Below are positions 11,086 through 22,635 of a stretch of 64,000 nt of DNA, one piece after another. A program made the position numbers and the translations under genes. The notes under the pieces were generated by a model that searched no databases, was not told where the DNA came from, and saw nothing but the letters and a program-made list of their open reading frames with translations. Numbering within the stretch: position 1 is the stretch's first letter; each line of letters starts with the position of its first letter. The stretch spans positions 1 to 64,000 of the forward strand of contig JAWPHD010010285.1 of the NCBI GenBank assembly GCA_037043455.1, given 5' to 3'. This DNA is from Cyrtodaria siliqua (Eukaryota; Mollusca; Bivalvia; Adapedonta; Hiatellidae).

Positions 11086-11720
11086 CGTTATCCCCCTCGG
11101 CCGCAGGCGGAAGAGGATACAGTAATTCCCTCCGTCCGTCCGTCCGTTCGTTCGTTCGTTCGTTCGTACAATTTTCGTGTCCGCTTGCGTGGACGGATTT
11201 TGAAATAAATTGGCACATATACTCATCTCATCAAGACGACGTGCAAGGTCAAGGTAATAAAGGTAATCATAAAGGTCATATACTTCTTAGATGCATAAAT
11301 AGTGTCCACCATAACTTTTCCATGCAGGTAGGGATTTTGAAAAAATTGACACAAATACCCTTCTCACCGGGTCTATATGTTCAAGTTCAAGGTCATATAA
11401 GTATTTTATGTGCGTTTAATAAAGTATTTTGTGTTCTCTCTCCGTAACGCTCATGTTTGTAGAGATTTTGAAATGAATTGACACAAATACACAAATACTT
11501 AACCCATCAAGACATGCATGGAGACCCCATGCCCCACATCACCCGCCCCCTAAACTATCTTTATTTACGTTTTATTATTTTATTTATTTTATTATCCCCA
11601 ACGAAGAGGGATATAGTTTTGGCGTTTTCCGTCCGTTCTTCCGTCCGTTACACTTTTACTCAACTCATCAAGACGACTTGCAGAACCCAACATCTGAGCT
11701 TTTTTTGTTTGTTCGTTCGT
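11086..11720 (+). repeat. Dispersed module pair with (TCCG/TTCG)n
   Basis: A first module has 'ccccctcggccgcaggcgg', a (TCCG)n/(TTCG)n tract at 11128-11166 and 'ctcatcaagacgacgtgcaagg'. A related second module from about 11585 has 'atccccaacgaagaggg', 'ccgtccgttc' and 'ctcatcaagacgacttgc'. Both match a repeat style common in bivalves. The 152-codon frame crossing them has no protein character. Confidence 0.6.
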
Positions 11721-12865
11721 CTGTATTTATTTTCCACCTATGCTCCTACTCAGAAGACAACACTTTGTCGGAGGATATCAATTCACCTTCTTCTTGTTGT
11801 GTTTGATTTTAACGCTATTTATCAACATGTTTTCAGTCATTTTCGGTCAGTTAACTTAACCGTGGCTTCTGTTGCCAGTACTAACCAACATTCGGCAAGT
11901 AACTGGACATTTGTCCACTTGATACTCTACCAATAGTTGGCATAATTGTGCCATTAAGGACCACTTGGAACCTAATAAATGAATACGAAAGAATGGATAT
12001 TTTTTTTGGAAGAAACAGAATACAATGTATTCTCACATGCATTGTTATAAGAAAACATTATCTATATGAAAAGATACACACGTCAAAATAAATGGAAAGA
12101 ACAACGCAATATTATCTTCTTTATGTTTATGATGTCTTTAGGAAATCATGACTATTTTGTTTGTGGATAAGAAGACTAGTTCTGTAATAATAAATTATCG
12201 TAATTTGAAACAATGTAACTGGTAAAACGATTTCCCCGATTTTCCTTTATTTCTTTTGATATCGTTAAATCGTAGCAACGTAATAATAATTCGTACGCAC
12301 GGGATAATAATTCGTGTGCAATTTTAATAAATAATTTATCCGCGCGAAAAAATAAATGGAATACAAAAACTTAAAATGTTTAAATCTTATATATTTACTT
12401 CAAAATATACGTGTAAACAAAATTAATAATACCGATATATATTAAACAAATATGTTTTTTTTGAATGACTATGCTATTTGTTTTCTGAATACTTTGAAAA
12501 TGTATGCTAAAATCGATCGAATTCAGATGCTATCTTTCCAAAGTTGTGATATACTTACAAAACATGATTATCCAACAATGCTGTAAAATATTTATTTAAT
12601 GCAATGAATAATACAAAAATCTAATTAAATAGCAATTAAGTTTATTATTTATAAGATGTTTCATCATTAATAACGTTAGGTTGTTGTTGGTTTTCAAGGC
12701 GACGTTATAGCATACAAATGACGTGCTCCAAGCGGCTACAGTGGGGTTGTAAAAAATAGAAGCACAAGAGGGCCTGTGGACGCTCTACTGGCTAACATGG
12801 CTCTTATAACATCAATGAAGCGAGTGACTGCCATTTACGTTTTTTTTTTAAATTTCGGGCAAAAA
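11721..12865. other. No gene seen
   Basis: Very AT-rich. I find no open frame, TIR or tandem array that I can support. Confidence 0.4.
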
Positions 12866-13019
12866 ACAGTTTTGACTAAATCAAGGGCCATAACTAAAAA
12901 ATCTGGTAAAGTTTGGTAAAGATCAGATGAAAAATGAAGGCCCTACCGTATTAACGAGTCAAAATATAGCATTTTTAACTAAATCTAGACCCATAACTCC
13001 TCTGTTTACTGGTCAAACT

Positions 13020-13232
13020 GGTCCAACATAGAGTTAAAAAAAAATAATTCAAAAATCAAAAAAAATCAAAAAAAAAAATAATAAAAAAAAAAATCAAAAA
13101 AAAATCAAAAAATCAAAAAAAATCAATAAAAAAATCAATCAATTTTTATAAAAATTTCAAAAAAAAAAGAAAAAAGAAAAAAAAAAAAAAGAAAAAAAAA
13201 AAATTCAAAAAAAAAAACATATAAAAAAAGAA
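13020..13232 (+). repeat. A-rich low-complexity tract (AAAATC type)
   Basis: About 210 bases consist almost wholly of A with scattered TC, AT and G. The tract sits between two units of the 160-base module. Confidence 0.9.
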
Positions 13233-13399
13233 AGTCATAACATCTGGTAAAATTTGGCAAAAATCAGATGAAAAATGAAGGCCCTACCGTATTAACGAGG
13301 CAAATTATAGCATTTTTAACAAAATCAAGGGCCATGACTCCGCTGTTACTGGTCCGTTCTGGCTGGTTTTCAAACTTGACCGAGCTTTCATTGACATTA

Positions 13400-13490
13400 A
13401 CATTGACAGACGACGGACGACGGACGGACGGACGATTGACAACTCGCCATCCCATAAGCTCTGCTGACCCTTTGCCAGTAGAGCTAATAA
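13400..13490 (+). repeat. GACGGAC tract and terminal hairpin of the module
   Basis: A GACGGACGACGGAC-type tract is followed by aactcgccatcccata, then agctctgctgacc and ccagtagagct, which can pair as a hairpin (13457-13484). The first submodule ends at or just after the hairpin. Confidence 0.65.
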
Positions 13491-15105
13491 ACCAGAGATT
13501 TGCACTGATGCTTTTAGAAAATTCTCGAAATTTCACGTATGCACTTACAGAAAATGTCATTTCTTAATGCAACAGTCTGCATATGGTCTCAAATTAAAGA
13601 CAATTATGTTTAGAATGTACTGGTATTTTCAGAATATTCCTATATTTCCTAAAAATGTCAAAAAATGTTATTTAAAAAGTCTGACTATGGCCTATTTTAT
13701 GCTACTTCTTGTTGTTGTTGTAGTTTTGCTGAAATCTGAATCAATATAGAATTCATAATTTTTCACAGCAGGAGTCTGCGACTGGTCTCAAATTAAAGAA
13801 AATGATATCCTGTGTGTAGTGAGAGCGTTATAATCTTTCTGCCTTAAATATAAGAAGAGAAACTGAAGAACGAGATATAGAAGTTTTACCTTGTGTCATA
13901 ATGAGATTATGGCAGATTTGAGTGTCCCCAATCACTTCTTAAATTATTTTTCGAACTTAATACAGCATTTTAACTAAATCAAGGGCCATAACTCCAGTTT
14001 TACTGATCCAATTTGGCTGTTTTTCGAACTTGTCTGAGCTTTCATTAATATTAGTACTCTGGTAAAGTTTGGTGATCAGATGAAAAACAAACCCCAATCA
14101 TCTTAACAAGGCAAAATATAGCACTTTTAACTAAATCATAACTCCGATGTTACTGATCCAATTTGGCTGGTTTTCAAACTTATCCAAGTTTTCATTAATA
14201 TTAGTAATTTGGTAAAGTTTGGTAAAGATCAGATGAAAAACAAACGCAATATCGTCTTAACAAGGCAAAATATAGCATTTTTAACTGAATCAAGGGGCTG
14301 TAACTCCGCTGTTACTGGTCCGATCTAGCTGGTTTTCGAACTTGTCGGGCTTTTATTGATATTAACAATCTGTTAAAGTTTGGTAAAGATCGAATGAAAA
14401 ATGAAGGTCCTATCCTCTTAACGAGGCAAAATATAGCTTTTTTAACTCAATGAAGGGCCGTAACTCCACTGTTACTGGTCCGATCTGGCTGGTTTTCATT
14501 GTCTGATCTATCATTGATATTAACAATCTGATAAAGTTTGGTAAAAATTGGATGAAAAATGAAGGCCCTATCGTCTTAACGAGGCAAAATATAGCATTTT
14601 AAACTCAACGAAGGGCCGTAACTCCACTGTTACTGGTCCGATCTGGCTGGTCTTCAAACTTATCTGAGCTTTCATTGATATTAACAATATGTTAAAGTTT
14701 GGTAAGGATCGGATGAAAAATGAAAGCCCTATTGTCTTAACGAGGCAAAAAATAGCATTTTTAACTAAATCAAGGGCCATAACTCTGTTGTTACAAGTTT
14801 GATCTAGCTGGTTTTCGAACTTGTCCGAGCTATCATTAATATTAACAATCTGTTTAAGTTTGGTAAAGATTGGATGAAATATGAAGGCCCTATCGTCTTA
14901 ACGAGGCAAAATATAGCATTTTTAACTAAATCAAGGGCCATAACTCTGTGCTGTTACTGGTCCGATCTGGCTGGTTTTCGAACTTGTCCGAGCTATCATT
15001 GATATTAACAATCTGTTTAAGTTTGGTAAAGATCTTAACGAGACAAAAGTTAACAGACGACGGACGACGGACGGACGGACGACGGACAACTCGCCATCCC
15101 ATACT

Positions 15106-16239
15106 AAAAACTAGTATTTCTTGAAATCTGATGCAAATAATTGTATAATATTTACCATTATGAAGGAGAAAATATAGACCTTTACTACCATGTAAATTAA
15201 TTTTCTTGATTTATAAGCTATTAAAGATGGAGATTTATATTATGCTGTTGCGCTAGGATACTGCCATTTTCCATTCTCCCAGTTTGCTAGTTCGACAGTA
15301 AAATACATTTCATCCAGCAGAATGAATGTTCACAACCTTATCGATTCTCGAAATTGTATCATGTCATCTTTGATTTTTTTATGCTATATTTAAATTAGTT
15401 TGAGATGAGCTGGCTGTATCCAATTACACAATTTTGCCGAATTATTAATCACATCACCTGAGCCATTAACTGTCGCAGTAATATAAGTCAAAGATAATGA
15501 CACTCATAATGACATACGAACATACCAACCATCTGCTGACAGCACAACATGTAGCGTATATAATTAACGGATGACTAAATATTCTGTGTGGACATGTCAT
15601 GACGCTCAATCAAGTATGTACGATGTGTTTTTATTTGTTTAGGGAAATATATAAATTGCAACAGTTAAAGAAACATACTTTGTACTAAATGGCATTTCAT
15701 CACATACATGAATTAAAAGCAAAACCTAGTCTGACCTAGTTGTGAACGTTTCTATATTTTTTAGATATAAATAAATGTCAGTCCAACATTGAAATTAAAA
15801 CAAATTGTTTCTAGATTTGTACAGACCTTAATAGCCGAATTTACAGTGCAAGTCGATACACATAAAAAACACAATTTGAATAACAGTCATATCAGATAGT
15901 GAAAACATCGACATATGCCTACGAAAGAAGGCATGTAACAATAGTAAAGCGCTTTTTACAAACGGCAGTTTAGACGATTACACTACAGTATGTGAATTTG
16001 CCAAGAAGTTTGTCAAACACTTATATTCCTATTCGATAATATTTTCGTCAGGTATGTAATACTGTTTATAGATACATTGCTGGTACCCATATCGGTATTT
16101 CAGGTGAGTCTTTCCAGATACATCGAAGCATGTAATAACACCTCTCGGTATCTGGATGATATATTAAATATTGAAACACGTTCTTTTCTACTACGGTTAA
16201 TAAACCCTACAAAAAAAAAAAGTATGAAATGAGAAATTT
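15106..16239. other. No gene seen
   Basis: AT-rich sequence. No reading frame or repeat family is recognised. Confidence 0.4.
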
Positions 16240-16350
16240 GGAAATCGCCGAACACGATAAGTACAAAATATATTGCAGTCTCGGTTTGATAGAGACTGTT
16301 CATGAATGGTGGTGAACAGTGCTTGCTACCTCCACGCCCTCTAGCCCCGG
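16240..16350 (+). repeat. Structured dispersed repeat, copy 2
   Basis: This is the reverse complement of 4499-4608 with shared blocks 'cgaacacgataagtac', 'cagtctcggttt' and 'gactgttcatgaa'. The hairpin stems are partly lost here. Confidence 0.7.
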
Positions 16351-16589
16351 GTTGAGCAGAAATGAACATTTAAGATGTCTATAGCACAAACATTTCAGCC
16401 ATCCTGAAGATGGTATGCGTATGACGGTGAACATGGAACATGGTATTTTCACACCATTCTATGGCCAGCGGCGTATGGTCCCAGTTTCTAACAAAACGCT
16501 TTGCCCTAAACGGGAAAACAATGGGCGAAATAAACGAATGGAGTTTAGTTGGGAGCAGCGGTTATGAATCCTGTCAAAAGACTAAATTA

Positions 16590-17405
16590 AAAAGCAAGGA
16601 ACATATACTAAGGGTGATTAAACAATACTCAGAACCTTTAAAGGCTTGAGTAGTAGAACCATCTATTCAAGTAGGAAAACAAAGGTATTGAAGAATGTAC
16701 CACCGATATCTGTATATACTATTTCTTTTCTCGATTTGCATCTCTCAGTTGAAAATGGAGAAATAATAAGCAAAATTTGTGACAAGAGAGATGGTTTTAA
16801 GTTCGATATCGGTGATTATCCCTACTTACATGGGGATACTCACCGAGCTAATTCATATGGGGTCAACATGCTTAATGCTCAACTTATTCGTTTTTCTACA
16901 GCTTGTAGTCGAGTTGAAGACTTTCGTATTTGTAATCTTTGTATAACTAAGAAGCTGCTCCACCAGGGCTATCGTTAATATAAACTTCGAAAAAGCTTTG
17001 CAAAATGTTTTTTATCGTAACCAGCCTGATATACTTTTAAAATATTAACTAATTTAAGAAATCTTCTGCGACAAGGACTATCCAAACTTGACTTCTATGG
17101 TGGTATGATTTACAAACTTCGTAAGATCATTGGTTATAATCACTTTCATACAATCTTTATTAAACTTGTTAACAAGTATATCAAAAGAGGTTGTGATCCT
17201 TTTGCAAAGTATTGCATGTTTAGTGGTTGAACTATTGACAGTTCGCCACTATGTTTTCCTCGTTGATTGTGCGATAACTGGAAAGATTGTGGACCCTATG
17301 ATGACGTCAAATCCTAAATCCTCAAAGAGTTCTCTTGTTGCGCTGCCTTTTGCCTTGTTGCGCCAAGCCATCGAGCACTTGCTATTCTGGTTTTTAGGTT
17401 GTTAA
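16590..17405 (+). pseudogene. Penelope-like reverse transcriptase C-terminal region, decayed (copy 1)
   Basis: This is a degenerate C-terminal part of a reverse transcriptase family abundant in bivalves. Resemblance to the thumb region of Penelope-like elements is my best placement but is not verified. Readable blocks in order are SFLDLHLSVENGEIISKI, CDKRDGFKFDI, AQLIRFSTACSRVEDF and TKKLLHQGYR (16646-16975). After frame breaks come LRQGLS, DFYGGMIYKLRKIIGYNHFH and IKLVNKYIKRG (17060-17190). The catalytic YxDD part lies upstream and is missing. A stop follows GYR, and several frameshifts lie between 16978 and 17300. Two further copies of the same end lie at 28.8 and 59.9 kb. Confidence 0.65.
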
Positions 17406-17720
17406 TATTCATATATACATGATCATCTATGTGTTATACTTATATTGCCTATTAATGCTGCCTTGTTTGTTAGAGAATATAACCTGGCGGGGATATCTTT
17501 AGTTACACTGCCACGTTTTATTGGGATGACTATATGGTAAGAGTGAGAACCTGGTTAAAAACCTCAGTTGCCTTTTTTTCACTGACCTTCAAAGGCGGTA
17601 GTCCTATTGTTTGTGATGCCACATGTCTTGCCTATTAACTTTGTAATTATATTTGTTTTTGAATGCGTATTCACATGCTTGTTCTTCTATGTTATAAATG
17701 TCCTCATATTTAAATTAATG
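17406..17720 (+). mobile_element. 3' UTR of Penelope-like copy 1
   Basis: It carries 'tattgcctattaatgctgccttgt', 'tggcggggatatcttt', 'acactgccacgttttattgggatgac' and 'aaaggcggtagtcctattg' (each a separate short block). The same blocks appear in the same order at 60.30-60.55 kb. It continues the pseudogene immediately upstream. Confidence 0.65.
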
Positions 17721-18374
17721 CAACTGGCTGACTGGAGATTTTTTAAAAAAAAAAAAAAAATTATATTAAAGAGATTCTTTGAATCTTTCTTGCACTGACT
17801 ATATGGATAAATGGATAAATGGAAGTATTGAATTTGATAGTCGGTATTTAGCCACATACAGCGTTGGGATGCAATTTCTGTAATTGCTCAATTATTTTGC
17901 AGAAATTTGCAGAAATATTAAAGAAGATATTTAATTTTGTAAACGCTTAAAGCATTCTAAACTTATATAAGTACTAAATAAATAAGAAGTGAATAATAAT
18001 GTAATAGAGCTTTACACGACTTTAACGTCAGTAACAGAGTATTATTATATACCTTACTATAAATAGTAACATATTTATATAGGTGGAAAAGTGTAACCGG
18101 AGCTCTAAACCGGAAGCGTGCATAAAATTTGTATTGAAAGTATATGACGTCATGAATAGGATTGACGTCAGAGAAAGAGTTTTTAACACGAGGTCTGACG
18201 TAAACAAATTAGCTGGAGAGAGAGCCCTAAAACAAATAAATAAATAATCTTGTAGATCTATTGAGTTTTATTTCTAACAGGTAGGCTATGTAATAAAAAA
18301 AACACGGCAATGTTATGCCTTAAATGAAATTGTACACCTGACAATGTCGTAGATAATGTTTTCTAATCGTAAAC
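17721..18374. other. No gene seen; A-tract
   Basis: A 16-A run lies at 17745-17760, possibly a retroposon tail. The rest is AT-rich with no supported frame. Confidence 0.4.
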
Positions 18375-18465
18375 AGGAGCGGATCCAGGAGTTCATGTTA
18401 GATGGTTAGAGGGTTAGAGGGTGGAGGGGTGGGGATGGGGAGGGGAGATGGGGGCGTAAGGTTTC
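18375..18465 (+). repeat. hAT-like end and G-rich tract
   Basis: CAGGAGCGGATCCAGGAG at 18375 resembles a hAT-type terminal inverted repeat, but no matching right end was found. It is followed by a run with GGGTTAGAGGGTGGAGGGG and more G clusters (18408-18455), a strong candidate for G-quadruplex folding. Confidence 0.5.
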
Positions 18466-18746
18466 CAAAAAGGTGTTGACAAGCAACAACAAAAATGTGT
18501 GACATTTTAGGGGCGTAAACATATTTGTTTGGTTAACAAGCAGGAGTTATGACAAAGGTGATTATGATACCTTGGGACACCATAAATACAGACTGGATAA
18601 TGCTTCATGATAACGATATAAACGAACATATAAACAAAATAACAGAACGTATAATACATATAGCAAAACAATGATTCCAAACAAACTCGTGCGCATTAAG
18701 CCTAACGATCTTTCGTGGATAACCTCATCTATTTAATTGCTAAAAA
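18466..18746. other. No gene seen
   Basis: Short AT-rich stretch before the LINE fragment; nothing recognised. Confidence 0.4.
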
Positions 18747-19250
18747 ATGAAGAGAAAACGTAAGGGAGCATATCGGAAAGCTTAACAAAAAAACAAGCTA
18801 GCTCTATGGGTGAAATTTCGTAAACTTAGAAATGAGACAATTGACCTAATTAGGAAAAACAAAGATGACCATTTCAAAAAAATGTCAGAGAAACTAAAAA
18901 TTGAAAATCGATCTACTTAAAACTGGTGGTCAACCTTAAACTATTTTATGTTTTCAAATCGAAAAGAATCCGTACCCACGCTGCAATCAGATAGTTCTAT
19001 TATAACAGACGACTATGAGAAAGCAAATCTTTTACATGATTTTTTTCGAGAACAAACTTTAATAAATGACGCTAATACAGGACCTCCCATCTTACCCGCT
19101 ATCAACGATTCGACCCTCAGTTCCATTTTGCGAAGTCCGAATGAGGTAAAACAAATTAATGAAACCCTACCACTAGGAAAAGCTCTAGGTCCCGATACAG
19201 TTAACAACCGTGTTCTTAGAGAACTAGCCACCGAATTACCGCCCTTTACA
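18747..19250 (+). pseudogene. LINE pol fragment, linker before RT domain
   Basis: This is part of a non-LTR retrotransposon ORF2 from the linker between endonuclease and reverse transcriptase. The frame begins MKRKRKGAYRKA, then has stops at 18783 and 18918. It passes through KIENRST and NWWSTLNYFMFSNRKESVP, then runs open at 18948-19250 with DDYEKANLLHDFFREQT, PNEVKQINETLPLGKALGPD and NRVLRELATELP. This is the segment that precedes RT motif 1 in BS/Jockey-like LINEs of bivalves. The copy breaks off near 19250, before any catalytic motif. It may belong to the same family as the fragment at 50.8 kb. Confidence 0.75.
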
Positions 19251-19764
19251 GTAAAAAAAAGACATAGTTTTGTTTTCTTTCTCTAAATGTCGTTTACAAA
19301 GGTCCTGCATGCTGTTGACCATGTTTAGAACATTATGCACGACCTCTGCGACAAGACTTATTCATTTCTGGAATTCCTCGTAATATGCATTCAACTAAAC
19401 AATCTATACCACCTTTAAATAACTAAATAAAACGTTTTACGGAAGGAAGATTTTGGTCAAAATAATTGGTTAATTCCTAAATTAACTAAAGAGATTGTTT
19501 GAAACTGAAGAAGTTATATTGTTATTTCATATCGATACGGTTATACTGCCGATTATTTTATTCAAGATAAAACATCAATAGTTTCACCAGTTTCACCATA
19601 GTGTTTTTTTGTTATTTTTTCGGACAATTTTACCGGAACCTCTAAATAAGATGTGTATCGGTGACACAATATTGCTGGTATATACGAAACCGTACTTTTC
19701 GAAATTGGTTGAGAAATAAAAAATTGCATGCAAAAGTGAGTTGTTGATAGGATATTTTCAATGC
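19251..19764. other. No gene seen
   Basis: AT-rich, with no supported reading frame. The sequence just past the LINE fragment is not recognisable as its continuation. Confidence 0.35.
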
Positions 19765-19925
19765 AAACTTCTAACCCTTTTGTGTTTGTGATGTCGTTTG
19801 CATTTATTATTACTTTTGCCTTCTTGTTTGTCTGCTTTCGTGTTTGTTTCTGTGTTTTGTTGCTGACTGTCCTCCTTTAATGCTACTTTCCCTGTCCGGT
19901 CTTTTTCATATTTATTTCTTCTTCA
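19765..19925 (+). mobile_element. Penelope-like 3' UTR fragment
   Basis: It contains 'cttttgtgtttgtgatgtcg', 'tttgccttcttgtttgtctg' and 'ctttccctgtccg', in the same order as the 3' end at 60.54-60.68 kb. Only the last 160 bases of the element are present. Confidence 0.7.
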
Positions 19926-20087
19926 AACATTAAAACCTCTATCCAAAAAAACGCGTATGCGTTGAATATGCGTCTTGTGGCCTTAAAATTGAGTTCTTAT
20001 TGACGTTTCAATTTTCAGTTCCAAGTATATATATTTCGTCAAAAGTGTCCATTTCAATGGCGAAAATCCATTGGATGACATTATCCT

Positions 20088-21392
20088 TATTCCAAAAAAT
20101 ATGCAAATGGGAAAAAAAAGGAAAATGCGGCCAAGATAAGGAAAATGCGAACATACAGATAAAGAAAATGCGGGTAATAAATATAAGGGAAATGTGGGGG
20201 GAAAATAAGGAAAATGCGGGAAATACAAATCAGGAAAATGCGCGTTATACAAATAAGGAAAATGCGGGAAATACAAATAAGGAAAATACGGGTAGTATAA
20301 ATAAGGAAAATTCGGGTAATACAAAATAAGGAAATTGTGGGCAATAAAATAAGGAAAAGACAGTTAATAATATAAGGAAAATGCGTGTAATACAAATGAA
20401 GGAAAATGCAAATGAGGAAATTTGGGAAATGGAAATAAGGACAATGCGGGAAACGGAAATAAGGACAATGCAAAATGGAAAAAGGAAAACGCGAGAAATG
20501 GAAAAAGGAAGAAAATAAGAAAAACTCGGGAAATGAAAATAAGGAAAATGCAAAATAAGGAAAATGCGGGAAATGAAAATAAGGAAAATGCGGGAAATGA
20601 AAATAAGGAAAAAGCAAAATAAAGAAAATGCGGGTAATAAAAAAATATGGAAAATGAGAGTAATAAAAATAACGAAAATGCGGAAATATAAATAAGGAAA
20701 ATGCGGGAAATGGAAATAAGGACAATGCAAAATGGACAAAGGAAAATGCGGGAAATGAAAAAAGGGAAAAAGCTGGAAATGAATGGAAAATGCGTAGGGA
20801 GCGGGAAATGAAAATAAGGAAAATGTGGGCACTAAAAATGAAAATGTGGGTTATACAAAAAGAGGAAAATGCGTGATGAAAATGCAGTATTAAAAATAAG
20901 CAAAATGCGGGTAATTAAAAATGAGAAAATAGGGGTAATATAAAAAATGAGAAAATATGGATAATAAAAAATAAGGAAAATGCGGTAATAAAAAATAAGG
21001 AAAATTAGTGAATAAAAAAATAACGACAATTAGGGTAATAAAAAAAATAAGGTTAATAAAAAGATATGGAAAATTAGGGTAATGAAAAATAAGGAAAATT
21101 AGGGTAAAAAAAATAAGGAAACTTAGGGTCATAAAAAATATGGAAATGCGGGTAATAAAAAAAAAAGGAAAATGCGGTCAATAATTAAACGAGGGAAATG
21201 CGGGCCATAATAAATAAGGAAAATTAGGGTAATTAAAAATGAGAAAAATTAGGGTAATAAAAATCTAAGGAAAATGAGAGTAATAACAAAACATGGACAA
21301 TGCAAATGCGAATAAAAAAAAGAGGAAAATGCGGGTAATAAAAGAATAAGGAAAATGCGGACCATAATAAATAAGGAAAATGCGGGTAAGAT
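20088..21392. repeat. 24-base minisatellite (ataaggaaaatgcgggtaat type)
   Basis: About 54 units of mostly 24 bases make up 1.3 kb. The core is aaggaaaatgcggg plus a variable AT-rich half. Some units are 16-25 bases. Because 24 is a multiple of three, long frames stay open on both strands: Lys-Glu-Asn repeats on plus and Phe-Pro-His repeats on minus. They show the repeat, not a gene. The plus-strand right half is poorer in G (aattaggg variants) than the left half. Confidence 0.95.
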
Positions 21393-22635
21393 TCACCCAT
21401 TGTCGAGAGTATTATTGAACATTGTGGATACTTGTTTATTACAGACTATCATGCTTGAGACAAGTACAACGCAGTAATGGGTTCAATGGTGCTGCAATAT
21501 GGATCAATAACTCTCAAACAGTTCATACCTAATATAGTTTTTGAATATATTAAAGCGGCTATTGCAGCTTGGTTTCAGATACTTTACATGCTTTAAAGGC
21601 CCAGCTGCCGTATAAAAGCCACTAGATGGAGCTGGGGGCAGGTTTTTCATTTAAATGTATACAGGGCTAAAGTCCTTTTTCAAAATTTTGAATATTCCAC
21701 CTCATAAAAAAGTTCAATATTTGGCACAGAAGTAAACTGATATAAAACAATTGTATTTGTAAATACATATTTGTGAAAAAGTATTTCTTATTCCTAGTTT
21801 CGATTTTTTTAAATCCAACTGATAGAAATTTGAAAATATAGGGGAGGAGCCTGTGGGGTTATGAACTGAGATTATTCATGTGTTCCTGATAACAAATCAT
21901 CTCTGCCATTTTCACATCAGAATCAGAAACATCACTATGTACTTCTATATCACACCCATGAATATTCCCTCCTCAGGCTCAGTGATGTATGTTACTTAGT
22001 CATAACTATATATATAATTATTTCCATCATGTCCAGCCATTCCTAACAATGTTTTGTATTTATGTTTTATTTTTGAATTTTTATTCCCAACACAATGTCA
22101 CCCTAACATAAATGTCCAAATTATATGCATATCTTCTGTACTGCAGTATATATACACTGTTTCTCCACAACAACTATAAATGGCAATTAATTTTCATTTA
22201 ACACTGATAACTTTATATGTTATGAAATATTTGCTGGCAGTGTGAAGTTCTGTTTAGTCATCAGATTACATTTAATTTGGCAGCCAAAGTTCAGAGTAAT
22301 TGTTGTTTATGTGATAAACAGTGCAGTGGAAATTAGATGAAAATAAAAGAGTAGAGTAAAGTTGCAAAGCATTGTATGATGATTTTCCTCATGTGAGTAA
22401 ACTCCGCACGAACGATATTGAGATACATCTTGTTACAGCACTAGTTTAGCGCCGTTTTCTATTCAACTTCCTTCTGTAACAGACGACACAATGGCCTAAC
22501 TGAGATGAGTTTGATTTTTTTCAAAAGTTTATTATTCGTTCACCAGGGGTGACATTAACACCATTTTAATTGTATATTTACTGCAGACGGTAACTTATGT
22601 CCCATTTCCACTTCCTGCTCTATTTGGGATATAGG
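21393..22635. other. No gene seen
   Basis: AT-rich, with no supported frame. This is the flank of the minus-strand Gypsy element and does not continue its 3' LTR. Confidence 0.4.

Larger units (their letters stand above)
12866..15105 (+). repeat. Tandem array of 160-base dispersed module
   Basis: Each unit carries 'atcaagggccataactcc', 'gttactggtccgatctggctgg', 'gaacttgtccgagctttcatt', 'gtttggtaaagatc' and 'ttaacgaggcaaaatatag'. The last phrase recurs near 14111, 14265, 14425, 14586, 14746 and 14906, which gives a period of about 160 bases. Two submodules each end in a GACGGAC-rich tract followed by aactcgccatccca (13405-13455 and 15054-15100). The array is interrupted by an A-rich tract and by unrelated sequence at 13490-13940. 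Confidence 0.85.

Noticed and set aside
11478..11936. 152-codon plus-strand frame
   Set aside because: It crosses dispersed repeat modules and has no recognisable motif or coherent composition.
13264..13567. Opposed 98- and 99-codon frames
   Set aside because: Both lie on the 160-base module and its GACGGAC tract.
20087..20832. Long minus-strand frames of 195-212 codons, Phe/Pro/His-rich
   Set aside because: They are translations of the 24-base minisatellite, whose length keeps frames open. No start context or domain supports a gene.
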